The position numbers were made by a program, and so were the translations under genes. Below, in pieces: positions 44,055-54,600 of a stretch of DNA of 64,000 nucleotides. Source of the stretch: Fallopia convolvulus (taxonomy: Eukaryota; Streptophyta; Magnoliopsida; Caryophyllales; Polygonaceae); contig OZ024735.1 in the NCBI GenBank assembly GCA_964016875.1, positions 10,277,338-10,341,337 on the forward strand. The letters run 5' to 3'. Under the pieces are notes generated by a model. That model was given only the letters and a program-made list of their open reading frames with translations, ran no database searches and was not told where the DNA came from. Each line of letters starts with the position of its first letter. Within the stretch, counting starts at the first letter, position 1.

Positions 44055-45467
44055 ATGCCGGTAGGACGACGAAGGCTCGAGTTTGACAACACTGGTTATT
44101 ACTCAAAACCCGAACGTTCACTGCACCGTAGACTCCGAGAAAACCGAGCCATGGCCACACCGGAAGAGATGGCTCTTCTAATGGAAGACCTCCGAAATCA
44201 GATGGAGGCGTTAAAGACTGAGAAAGAAGGTGTTGCCGCTGAAGCTGAGCGTCAACGAGTTGCTAATGCTCGTCTACAAGAGGAGCTTGATGCCTATCTA
44301 AGGAACGCCAAACAGTACATGCATCCAGAACTGAGGGTGCCAGAATCTCCAATTGTGCTTCATGCGATAGAGAAACCCTTTGAGATCAAGTCTCAATTCA
44401 TATCCTTGATTAAACGGGCTCAGTTTGAAGGGAAACCTACTGAGTGCCCTATGGAGCATATTAGAAACTTTATTGATTTATGTGACACCATAGCTGCTGA
44501 AGGTGTCTCACTTGAATATGTTCTGTTAAAAGCTTTTAGATGGTCCCTTACTGGAAAGGCCCTGAGCTGGTTGGAGAGCCTACCTTCTAAGTCTATCAGG
44601 ACTTGGAAAGCTTTGTACGATCAATTTCTTACAAAGTTCTTCCCTCCTGCTAAGACGACGGAGTTGAGGAAACGCATCACCTCCTATCACCAGCTGCCTA
44701 ATGAAACATTCGTTGAAACATGGGAAAGATTCAAAGAGATGCTTCGACAATGCCCCACTCATGGGCAACCTTTATATGTTTTGCAAGAAATCTTTTTCCA
44801 GGGTATCAACGCAGAGACCAAGAACCGTATCAACACGCATACTGCATGCGGTTTTATAGAGATGAACCCGACAGAGGCATGGGAACTGTTGGATAAACTT
44901 TCCAATTACGATGCCATGTATGGAACCCAGCAGACTCCACAACCTCAGAAACGTCTCTACGTACCTAACCGAGACGAAGTTGACTCGGATGTTAAAAATC
45001 AGTTCTTGCAAGATGAGGTCAACCGTCTGAAGAAGCAGGTAAGTTTTCTGAAATCCTCTCAATCATGTCAAGAATGTGGTTCTTCTGCACATAGTACTTC
45101 TGCTTGCACTAAAATAGAGCAGGTTAGAGCCGCTGAGACAATAACTGAGACGAATTATATGAGAGGACCATACAGGAACCAGCCTAGCTACAATGACAGG
45201 TCAAACAACTATCAGGCATGGGGTAATCAGAATACCAATCAAAATTATGCAATGCCTCCACCAGATAGATGACCTACACCTTATCGACCTCTAGGCCATC
45301 AGGAGCCACCATCATGGGTTCAAGGATTACAGGTAGGCATTAACGGCGTGACCACCAAAGTTAACGAAGTAACCAACAAGGTTAACGAAGTACAAGCCAA
45401 CCTGAACCAACAAAATAAAAGATGGGGAGAGTTCGATATATGGAAGAAGAGTGTTGAACCCAACTAG
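44055..45467 (+). pseudogene. gag: Gag of the Athila element
   Basis: The ATG lies 95 bp after the primer site, just behind a pyrimidine-rich TTTCTGTTTTCTCAG. The first 405 codons are open. A coiled-coil (MEDLRNQMEALKTEKEG, residues ~40-80) precedes the gypsy gag domain (RNFIDLCDTIAAEG... WLESLPSKSIRTW... FLTKFFPPAKT... ETWERFKEML, ~120-270), then a CCHC knuckle CQECGSSAHSTSAC near 340. A TGA at 45270-45272 interrupts, but the same frame continues (HQEPPSWVQGLQ, VTNKVNEVQANLN) to a TAG at 45465. These look like point mutations. The sequence next continues in another frame (PGQLSGRPKENPRGQ), so there is a frameshift near 45467. Confidence 0.86.
45358..45390. repeat. Paired GTTAACGA motif in gag tail
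   Basis: GTTAACGAAGT at 45360 and 45381 (21 bp, seven codons apart), encoding two KVNEV units. One arm of each palindrome is altered. Confidence 0.7.
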
Positions 45468-45821
45468 GGAACCTTGCTGCCCAGATTCCGAGACCACCAG
45501 GGCAACTCTCGGGCCGCCCCAAGGAGAACCCTAGGGGACAAATAGCAGCGGTGCACCATAAGAGCGGGAAGACATTGCCGGAACGAGTTCAAGCTGAGGA
45601 CAAGGAGGAAGAGGACATCACCAAACAGCTCGTTAACGAGCCAGCGAGAGCAATAACGAGCCCATTTACCAAGGTGACGAGGCTTCGAGGGTTCCTGACT
45701 ACCCTACCCCAGGTAAGTTTTCTAGACCGAGCTTTCCTCTCCACTCCAGGGTAGTTAACGACCCCATCAAGGTCGGCAATGACCCACCGAGGTCATCTGA
45801 CGATCCCAGTAACGACCCGGT
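45468..45821 (+). pseudogene. Gag-protease linker of the Athila element
   Basis: A frame beginning near 45470 reads HHKSGKTLPERVQ, similar to the LRSGK region between gag and protease in Athila elements, then a low-complexity stretch. It carries palindromes at 45632, 45754 and degenerate partners near 45652 and 45775, and a perfect donor-like CAGGTAAGT at 45710-45718. A second frame shift is needed to join the protease frame. Confidence 0.65.
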
Positions 45822-46707
45822 ACTCCCACCTCTCGAACCCAACTTGGTTCTGAGGGTGGTGAAATCTCTTCCATTTCCAACTAAGAAATCTGTGGACTCT
45901 ACTGAGAGTAAGCTCAAGCGTTTCGTAAAGATTCTTCAGGGCATTAATATTTCCATCTCATTCGCTGAGGCCCTAAGCGAAATGCCGGCTTACACAAAGT
46001 TTTTGAAAGATATTCTTAGCAGGAAAAGATCCATTACAGAGCTGTAGGATGAAGTCAGATCAATATCTCTACCAGAAAAGCTAGGAGACCCCGGGAGATT
46101 TGCAATAACAATCGGCATAGGCAACCACAAGTTCAAAGCTTTATGTGATCTGGGCGCCAGTGCTAGTTTAGTTCCTCTCTCAATCTGGTCTAAAGCTAAG
46201 ATGGGACCACTAGAGCCCGTCAACATGCGGATTTACATGGCAGACGGATCTTGCATCAAACCAACAGGGGTAATAGAAGACTTTCCAGTTCAAGTGGGCA
46301 AATTCTTTGTTCCAAACGACTTCATCGTTATGACAATGCCCGAAGATCCGGTGGTGCCTATTATTTTGGGAAGACCGTTCCTCGCCACAGCTGGAGCCAT
46401 AATCGATGTTAGGAGGGGACTCCTAACTTTTGAAATTGGGGATGAGGTGACGGAATTCCGATTCAAACAGTCAATTAAGGAGAATGATAAAGCCGAAGTC
46501 AAGATGCTCTACACCCACAAAGAAATCATTGAGTGTGGGGACCCTATTGGAAGATCAGTATTAGGTGATGAAATTTCATGTCAAAGATGGGCAGAAATAA
46601 CCTCTGCAGTTTCAGTAAAGAGCTCCCTAGCCACGTTACCGATTCTCCTGGAAGAAGAAGCATGCTCGTTAACAACACCAACAACATCGTTAACGACCCT
46701 AGCATAA
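45822..46707 (+). pseudogene. Protease region of the Athila element
   Basis: Frame from about 45822 reads through PFPTKKSVDSTESK and AEALSEMPAYTKFLKDIL, hits a TAG at 46045-46047 after RKRSITEL, then continues in the same frame with ALCDLGASASLVPLSIW, the retropepsin active site (DLGAS, Athila style), and VPIILGRPFLATAGAIIDV, the conserved flap/ILGRPFL motif. Another in-frame TAA lies at 46705 before the RT domain. Paired palindromes occur near its end (46668/46689). Two stops in an otherwise well-preserved domain mark it as recently inactivated. Confidence 0.86.
46666..46697. repeat. Paired TCGTTAAC motif, protease-RT linker
   Basis: GTTAAC cores at 46668 and 46689, 21 bp apart, in the variable linker after the protease. 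Confidence 0.75.
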
Positions 46708-46743
46708 GACAACGAAATTTCAGCCTTTGCACATCTTGAGGAA

Positions 46744-48114
46744 GTGTTGAAGACAGAGCCAGAAGAACCAATCCTAATCCCTGCTGAACCATCCCCAACA
46801 CTTAAACCCTTGCCAGACTCCCTCAGGTATGAATTCCTTGGTCCTAATTCTACTTTGCATGTCATCATTAATGCTAAATTAAAAGATGAGGAAGTAGGAA
46901 AACTCCTGAATGTGCTTAGGATGCGTAGGAAAGCTATAGGCTACTCCCTAGATGATATAACTGGCATTTCCCCTTCCCTTTGCATGCATAGGATATACAT
47001 GGAGGATAATCATAAACCCACCATAGAGCATCAACGTAGGTTAAATCCTAACATGAAGGATGTAGTTAAAAAGGAAATTATTAAATTACTTGATGCTGGG
47101 ATCATATTTCCTATATCGGACAGCCAATGGGTGAGTCCGGTCCATGTAGTCCCAAAAAAAGGGGGAATGACTGTAATAGAAAACGAAAAGGGAGAGCTTA
47201 TTCCGACTAGAATCACCACTAGTTGGAGGATGTGCATTGATTATAGGAAGCTTAATAATGCTACTAGAAAAGATCATTTCCCGCTTCCTTTCATTGATCA
47301 GGTGTTAGAACGCTTAGCCCAGCATGATTATTTCTATTATTTAGACGACTATAGCGGTTTTTGGAAGATTCCTATTCACCCTGATGATCAAGAGAAAACA
47401 ACCTTTACATGTCCCTATGGAACCTTTGCTTATAAAAGAATGCCATTTGGGCTTTGCAATGCCCCTGCTACCTTTCAAAGATGTATGATGGCCATTTTTT
47501 CGGATATGATAGAGGATATTGTAGAGGTTTTCATGGATGACTTTTCTGTTTATGGTTCTTCATTTGATTCTTGTCTTGCTAACCTTGCACGAGTGCTTAA
47601 AAGATGTGAAGAAACCAATCTTGTGTTAAATTGGGAAAAGTGTCATTTCATGGTTCAAGAGGGGATAGTACTAGGACACCTTGTCTCTAAAAGAGGGATA
47701 GAAGTAGATAGAGCAAAAATCGAGCTTATTGAAAAACTACCTCCTCCCTCTTCTGTAAGAGACATTAGGAGTTTCCTTGGGCATGCTGGTTTTTACAGAC
47801 GGTTTATTCAAGATTTTTCTAAGATAGCTAAACCTTTGACTAACCTACTAATGAAAGATGTAGTGTTTAAGCTGTCTCCAGAATGTCTTGAAGCATTTTA
47901 CAGGTTACGAGCTGCCCTCGTATCTGCCCCCATTATGCAGTCCCCTGATTGGACATTGCCTTTCGAGATTATGTGTGATGCCAATGACTATGTAGTTGGC
48001 GCAGTCTTAGGGCAACGGAAGGTCAAAAAGCTCCATGCCATCTATTACGCAGTAAGACGCTGGATGAGGCGCAAAGTAAGTATACCACAACAGAGAAGGA
48101 GTTCCTTGCCATAG
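46744..48114 (+). pseudogene. Reverse transcriptase of the Athila element
   Basis: About 435 codons of intact RT: RMCIDYRKLNNATRKDHFPLP, the catalytic YLDDYSG and FMDDFSVYG boxes, FLGHAGFYRRFI, and the start of RNase H (CDANDYVVGAVLGQRK). Near 48050 one base is missing, since the RNase H sequence (KTLDEAQSKYTTTEKEF) continues in the next frame, ending this ORF 20 codons later. The frame is the same as the protease, so the parent element had a single pol polyprotein. Confidence 0.9.
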
Positions 48115-49937
48115 TATTTGCCTTTGAAAAATTCCGGTCCTACCTTGTTGGATCCAAAGTGATTGTTTATACTGACCATGAGGCTGTTAGATACCTAATG
48201 GCTAAAAAGGATGCCAAACCTAGATTGCTTCGTTGGATGCTCTTACTGCAGGAATTCGACCATGAAATAAGAGACAAAAAGGGAGCAGAAAATCTAGTGG
48301 CAGATCATCTATCCAGATTGCCAGTAGGGCATATCACCGAGTCCAACAATGAGGTACCAATTAATGATTCCAGACCTGACGAACACCTCCTGCTGAACGA
48401 GGTCGAACTCCACAAAACCCTCGTTACCGACCCCTTCAGGGTCGTTAACGAGGTGCCGAGGCTGGAAGGCACAAATTACAAGGATAAATTTTCAGAATGG
48501 GTCGGCATGATAGTCAATCAGGTCGTTACTAAGCCACGGGAGATCGTTATCGAGGATAAAATAATGACTCCAGGCTCGTTAACAACCCAACCAGGTAAGA
48601 TTTCTGAAACCAAACTAGCTCAAATCAATTCCATTCCTTCTCCTACTTCCACTTCTTCTTCCTCAATATCAATCCATGCTTGTAGAGGGTCAAAAGCCCC
48701 TTGGTTTGCGGATTTCGCTAACTATCTTGTAGGAGGCGTGATTCCCGAGGGCCTTACCCCACAAAAGAAGAAGAAATTTCTCCATGATGTAAAACAGTAC
48801 TATTGGGATGATCCCTACTTGTTTAAGCAAGGGAGCGATCACCTTTTTAGGCGTTGTGTTCCAGAAGAGGAGATCGAGAATGTGATCCGTCAATGTCACA
48901 CACTTCCAACTGGAGGCCATGCAAAAGGATTCAAAACCACGGCGAAGATTCTTCAAAGTGGTCTCTATTGGCCAACCATGTTCAAGGATGTGCAAGCTTA
49001 TGTGACAGCATGTGATGGGTACCAACGCTCAGGAAACATCACTTGGAGACATGAAAATCCACTTACCGGGATATTGGAGGTGGAGCTTTTTGACGTGTGG
49101 GGCATAGACTTTATGGGATCGTTTCCCGCATCAGGCCCCTACAAGTACATCCTAGTTGCAGCCGATTATGTCTCTAAGTGGGTAGAAGCTGTTGCAACGA
49201 GGACTAACGACGCCAAGACTGTGGATAAATTCATCAAGACCAATATTTTCCCCAGGTTCGGCGTTCCAAGGGTCCTTATTAGTGATGGTGGCTCTCATTT
49301 CATTGAGCGGAGTTTTGAAGCACTTTTGGCTAAGTATGGGGTATCCCATCGGGTGGAAACACCCTATCATCCCCAAACTAGTGGCCAGGTTGAAGTTTCA
49401 AACAGGCAAATAAAGAGCATATTGGAGAAGACAGTCTCCCGTTCTAGGAAGGATTGGTCTTCCAAATTAGATGACGCTCTATGGGCATACAGGACAGCAT
49501 ACAAGACGCCTCTACGCACCACTCCTTATAATCTAGTGTATGGCAAGGCATGTCATTTACCGGTCGAGATGGAGCATAAAGCATTATGGGCTCTAAAAGA
49601 GCTCAATATGAACGTCGATGCGGCAGGAGCAAAAAGATTCATGGACTTGCAAGCATTAGAAGAACTGAGGTTGAAGGCGTATGAAAATGCTGAAATTTAC
49701 AAGGAGCGCACTCAAAGGTGGCATGATCGGAAATTAGTGCCCAAAACTTATTACGTCGGTGACAAGGTACTTCTTTTCAACTCTAGACTCCGATTATTCC
49801 CAGGGAAGCTCAGATGACGATGGAGTGGGCCATTTGTGGTTCATCACATTTATCCTCATGGAGCGGTAGAGTTGATCGACAACCGAGGCGTAATCTTCAA
49901 AGTTAATGGGCACCGGCTGAAGAAGTTCCATGAGTAG
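48051..49937 (+). pseudogene. RNase H-integrase part of Athila pol
   Basis: After the frameshift the frame runs KYTTTEKEFLAIVFAF, VYTDHEAVRYL, LLRWMLLLQEFD and ADHLSRLP (RNase H end), a variable linker of ~110 residues (48340-48690), then integrase: a zinc-binding region GGHAKGF...YVTACDGYQRSGN where the last cysteine has become tyrosine, the core with GIDFMGSFP, SDGGSHF and HPQTSGQVEVSNRQIK, and VYGKACHLPVEMEHKA. A TGA at 49815-49817 cuts the C-terminal region; the frame then continues RWSGPFVVHHIYPHG to a natural-looking TAG at 49935. The zinc-site change would harm integrase even without the stop. Confidence 0.9.
48421..48450. repeat. Paired palindromes in RNase H-integrase linker
   Basis: GTTACC at 48423 and GTTAAC at 48444 (21 bp), then a degenerate pair GTTACT/GTTATC at 48525/48546 (21 bp) and a single GTTAAC near 48579, followed at 48592 by CAGGTAAGATTTCT. 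All lie in the variable protein linker. Confidence 0.75.
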
Positions 49938-50204
49938 ACCAACCCGGACGAAGAGATCAGGCTTACCATGGCTCTCACATCATCAGCCTAGTCAAAGGAG
50001 TACGTCGGGCAAACGACGTTAAAAATAGCGCTTACGGGAGGCAACCCGCTTTTAGTATAGAATTAGATTTTCTTTTTTTAGACTCTTTTTCTTAGCTTTC
50101 TTTTGAGTTCTTTTTAGTTTTTAGGATAGAAATTAGGATTTAATTTTGAGCTAACAAGATGCAGGAGAAGGGATCGAAAAATCACTCCAAGAGGCTACGG
50201 TGGC

Positions 50205-50236
50205 TCGTTAACGACCCACTCAGGGTCGTTAACGAC
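50205..50236. repeat. Paired TCGTTAACGA palindromes after pol
   Basis: Two exact palindromes, cores at 50207 and 50228 (21 bp), each followed by CCC. Confidence 0.85.
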
Positions 50237-51022
50237 CCGGTTCGGACGACCCGACTCGGCAAAACAGGGCAGGTAAGATTTTTTAACCTAGTCTATTTTT
50301 TTTACTACCCTAGCCGCGACCCCTCTACCCCTTCCTATCCCTTCCCTCTCCTATATAACCCTTCTACCCCTCCCAAATCTCTTTCACTCTCAAAACCTTT
50401 CAAATCAAAAAAATCAACCACAACCCTTTGAAAACCTCTTCCCACCGATCGGAATCCCGCGCCAACCATCACCGAGCAACCATCGTTACCGAAGCCGGAA
50501 ATCCTTCCCGACACCATCGAAGATCCGAAGCTTTCGATAGCCCCCACCGAGCTCGTTACTCACCCGATTCCCGACCCCTTGTTCTTCAAATTTTTCGGTT
50601 CTCCGGTATGTTTTCTAAACCCTAACTCGGAATTGCATGATTTATGATTTTTAGGGTAGGAATTTCATGTCTAGGATTGAGTTTATATAGAGGATCGGTG
50701 TTCATGATTAAATATTACCCATGGTTGTGATTTTTGCTTCGTTTTTTCTAGATGTAGAAAGGGATATTCATGTTGGATGTTTTATGGTGAGAAGTTAATT
50801 GTGAAAAGCATGAATTTTTCTTGTTCTAGTATCAAGTTACAAACTTTGCATGTCAAAATTTTGGGTAAAAATTGGCATGTTCGGGTTGGGTAATCAAGCA
50901 AGTATGGGGTGTGTATTTCCGATTATGTGGCTAGTGAGGAGAATAGAGGATTGCATGCTCGAATTTTGGCTTGACTTTAAGTAGTATAAAACTCGGAATT
51001 CTGCGATCTGGTTCTCGGCGGC

Positions 51023-51054
51023 TCGTTAACGACCCACCCAGGCTCGTTAACGAC
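51023..51054. repeat. Paired TCGTTAACGA palindromes before third ORF
   Basis: Two exact copies GCTCGTTAACGACCC with cores at 51025 and 51046 (21 bp). Confidence 0.85.
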
Positions 51055-51197
51055 CCTGCATAATCTCAAAATTCAACAACCAGTCCAGATTCGTAAACAA
51101 CCCAATTGGGTAGTTAACGAATAATTCCGAGGCTATTTCGAGACCAAGTATGGGGTCTCTTGCCTATCTATTTTGAGTGGATCTTATCTTGGAAAAG

Positions 51198-51217
51198 TTT
51201 TTTTGATTATTTTGTAG
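51198..51217 (+). promoter_or_regulatory. Candidate 3' splice site before Athila third ORF
   Basis: A T-rich tract with GATTAT and ending TTTTGTAG lies five bases before ATGGCAAGT. Combined with donor-like CAGGTAAG at 50273 it would define a 945-bp intron, giving a subgenomic mRNA for the third ORF, as proposed for env-like genes of other Athila-group elements. Confidence 0.45.
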
Positions 51218-51222
51218 ATCTC

Positions 51223-52739
51223 ATGGCAAGTTCAAGTAGACCCGCTACCCGAGCTCAGAAGAAGAAGAGGAACCAGAGGTCCCCATCCCCACCTCGCATG
51301 GACAACGTGATTTTGAGTACTCAAGGCCAAGTGCATCGATACCGTGCCATTCTAGAGAAGGACCACAACACCCGTTGGTTCTCAAAGTCTAGTGCTATCA
51401 ACACGGGGATCTACACGGATGTCAAGGAAGCCTTCCTTATCCTTGGTGCATCCCATCTCCTGAAGAAGGAGAATCTACCACACTTTCCGGCCCTCACATC
51501 CGAGTTCTTGGCCACTCTAGAGACGAGCTTCCCGTCAAAGACTTCGGCGGGACGAATCCGGTTTCGGCTCAGTAACGTGAGCCGTGAGTTCACCATGGCA
51601 GAGTTCAACTCAATCTTAGAGCTTCCAAATCCGTCTAGAGACTACAGTTTGAAAGACTACAGGGTGACTAGAACATGGAGATACATCACGGGGGAAGAAC
51701 AATCCTCCACGGCGGCATTATCTGGGGCAAGCATTGTCAACCCCATCTTCAGGATCATTCTCCGAGGATGGAAGTTGCTTGTCTCCGCACCATCCTTTTC
51801 GAGGAGCCCGGCTCCTTGAATTTGGGGTACGAATGACTCTACTACGTCGAGAAATCAACCAAGTCCAAGGAGGTTTGGTGTGGCAACTTGGTTAGCCTTT
51901 TGGCTAAAAACCTAGGAGTTGACCTCACTCGCTACACACCGGCCCACGCTCAACTCCTCAACAAGGGCTATTGGTATAGTTCCGGTATTTTCATCCAAGC
52001 CGAAGGCGGATTCAAAGTAAAAGTTCAAGACCGCTTCGTTAGGCCCACCCTCGACAAGCTGGAGTTACTCTATGTACCAAATTGGTACGAGGTGTGGACG
52101 GGGCATGCTTACCCGTTAGAGCCTAAGCCGGAGGATGAGATATCACTACGGCCGTGTGAGTCAAGATTTGAGCGAGATGGTGAAGCAATGGAGGAAGACG
52201 AAGATGAGGATACCGAGGTACTTGGCGATGACACTGAAGAAGGCGACACCGAGGGCGGTACCGAGGAGTTTAACCTCGAGGATGAAGATATCAACACGGA
52301 AGCTTTGGGCACCAACGTCCTCGTTGACGAGCCCACCAGGCTCGTTACCGACCATTTTCAGCCTCCTTCCTATACTTCTAACGAGGCACCCAGCTTCGTT
52401 AACGAGGCACCGAGAGCTTCTGTCGACCCACCACCAGCTCCTACCGACCCTCAGTCCTATGGACTCATGCCATACAACCCGGTGTTGTATCAAGACCATT
52501 TCCAGCCTCACTATCCACCACCACCATGGGCCGATGATCTTTCTGCTCGGATGCAGCAACTCCACCTCCAGCAGGACCACATTCATCGGAGGATGGATAG
52601 ATGGGAGACTGTCTATTCTGCTCGTATGTCGATGGAGGATGAGAGGCATCGTCAGCGAGAGACGGAGGATGCTGAGCGTTGGAGGACGATGTACGATTTC
52701 ATGGGCAACTTTGAGCACTACTTTCCTCCACCAAACTAG
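51223..52739 (+). pseudogene. Third (env-like) ORF of the Athila element
   Basis: Starts MASSSRPATRAQKKKRNQ, a basic head, then a domain resembling the Athila ORF-1 family (QGQVHRYRAILEKDHNTRWF, FRLSNVSREFTMAEFNSILEL). The frame breaks near 51758, continues one frame over, meets a TGA at 51834, and runs open from 51888 (LVSLLAKNLGVDL, YWYSSGIFIQAEGGF, LELLYVPNWYEVWTGHAYPL). The C-terminal part is acidic (EEDEDEDTE) then Pro/His rich with a helical tail (WADDLSARMQQLHLQQDHIH). No transmembrane segment is evident, so true envelope function is doubtful. Palindrome pairs fall in the acidic/Pro linker (52323/52344 and 52377/52398, partly degenerate). Confidence 0.8.
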
Positions 52740-54425
52740 TGATTCAGCCTGAAGATGCAGTTTTTCCTTGTTTTCCACTTTTGAGACTTTGTAAGTTTTT
52801 ATGTTTTTCTTTTTCTTATTTTTATCTTTCTTTGTTTGTTTTTCTTTTCTATTTCTTTTCCTTCTTCTTATTTTCCTTATAGTGGGGACACTGTAATTTT
52901 AAGTATGGGGTGGGAGAAAATAGAAAACTTGTTGTCTTATATGTTTATGTGTTTTGAGTAGTTTATAATTAAAAAAATAAAAAAAAGAAGAAAAAAAAAG
53001 AAGAAGAGAGTTTTAGAATTGATAGATATCCCTTTCTTAGGTTCTATGATAGTAGTTGCTAGCTTAATCATATAATTCCTTGCAAGCATGTCTTTAATAG
53101 TATAGCCGGAATCTTTAACTTGAAATTGTTTTTAGAAGAAGATAGCATTTGATGAAATTGAGCACATATTCTTTATAGCATAAGTGATACAATCCAACAA
53201 AATTGTTACCTAGTGAGTTATATTTGGCCTTATAGGGAGAACATAAAAAAATCCCTCTTCTTTTCTTGTGTGATTTACTCTCCTTATGCATATTATCTCT
53301 TGGAATTGTGATGGTTATCTATTTCTTGAGACCCGTATGGGATTTATAGTTCATTACTTGTGAAAATCATATGATGGATAACTTATTTTTATGAGCCTTG
53401 TTATTCCTTATCTACCTTTACATGATTCTTCTTTTTGATAACCAATTCTAGCCTGAAGCCTTTATTTTTAGCTCCACAAAATTTTCCCTAGCCGAGATAA
53501 GCTTGACCCTATCCGGGGATTAGGACTTAGATTGGAGAGGTATTTTTGTTGAGTGTAAAGGAGAGGTAACATATATGCCTTGGTGTGATTGGGGAATTAT
53601 TGGGAAGAGTAGATTGAAAGTCTTTTGTTTTACTTGTAATAAGAAAAGATCTCTTGAAGAAAAAAAATGCACAAAAATGAAGTTATTTGATGGAAGAATA
53701 CACGATGAGGATCGTTAACGACCCTGAAGTGGGCTCGTTAACGAGGCAGCGAAAGAAAGAAAGAAAAAAAAAGAAGAGAAAAGAAGGAAGTTTGAAGTGC
53801 ATATGTGTTTATAGATAAAGTCAGAGATTCTTTTATTTCTTATAAGATTTTCTAGGATATGTTGGGTGAGTAAAGAGAGTGTGCATAATGAGAGAATGAG
53901 TTTGGTTGTTTTATGAGAGTTTTGTTGTGTGAGTTTTTAGGAGTCTTTGATTCCCGGATATCATTAGCACCACATAGCCAAAATATTTTCCACGCCTTAT
54001 TGTTTTTACCAAGCCCCATTACAACCCGGCCGAATGGAAGCTTCTATGAAGTTTTTCATTGAGCCTAAGTTTCTCTTGATGATTTTTGCTTGTTTTGACA
54101 AATCTTGGGTGGAGAGTATTGGTGATATAAGTTCCAATTTCTATGAGTTTTTGCATATTGGATTGAGTTGAGAGATTGAATTTATAAGCCCAAACACTTG
54201 AGAGTTGAGTGAAACACATTATATCCCTTGTGAGGTTGGATTGTATTTTCTTATGTCTATTTGGTGCATATATGTGTAATGATGTTAAGTATCCTTTGCT
54301 ATAATTTTCTCATGTATAGATGTTGCTTTTTAGAGGATGGCTATTTCTTGATGAGTATGTTTGCTTGGTTTTGGTTAATGTTTAGTGATTGCTTGAGGAC
54401 AAGCAAGTCTAAGTATGGGGTATTT
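52740..54425 (+). other. Athila 3' untranslated region
   Basis: 1.7 kb, AT-rich, no ORF worth calling. It begins with a T/C-rich run and a polypurine-like AAGTATGGGGTGGGAG at 52901, holds a palindrome pair at 53714/53737 (23 bp apart), and ends in the first of two AAGTATGGGGT tracts at 54411. Confidence 0.7.
53712..53744. repeat. Paired TCGTTAACGA palindromes in 3' UTR
   Basis: Exact palindromes with cores at 53714 and 53737, 23 bp apart, in plainly non-coding sequence. Confidence 0.85.
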
Positions 54426-54600
54426 TGATTTTCATGTTTTTAGTATAGTTTTTAGTAGGTTTTCTTTGTTTATTAAGTTTAGTTTTGATAAGTTTGACAA
54501 GCAAGTCTAAGTATGGGGTATTTTGATTTTCATGTTTTTAGTATAGTTTTTGTAGGTTTTCTTTGTTTATTAAGTTTAGTTTTGATAAGTTTAGGTTTAG
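54399..54600 (+). repeat. 98-bp tandem duplication across the polypurine tract/LTR border
   Basis: GACAAGCAAGTCTAAGTATG and the following LTR start TGATTTTCATG occur twice, LTR starts at 54426 and 54524. The first copy contains about 70 bp of LTR before jumping back to the polypurine tract. The real 3' LTR is taken to start at 54524. Confidence 0.85.
54509..54523 (+). other. Polypurine tract of the Athila element
   Basis: AAGTATGGGGTATTT directly before the LTR start; identical copy at 54411. Similar AAGTATGGGGT sequences occur at 50900, 51146 and 52901. Confidence 0.7.

Larger units (their letters stand above)
49938..51222 (+). other. Athila spacer between pol and the third ORF
   Basis: 1.3 kb with no convincing gene. 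It holds palindrome pairs at 50207/50228 and 51025/51046, a weaker pair at 51093/51113, a donor-like CAGGTAAGATTTTTT at 50270, two polypurine-like AAGTATGGGGT sequences (50900, 51146), and at its end a strong acceptor-like TTTTTTTGATTATTTTGTAG at 51198-51217, five bases before the ATG of the third ORF. Confidence 0.65.
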
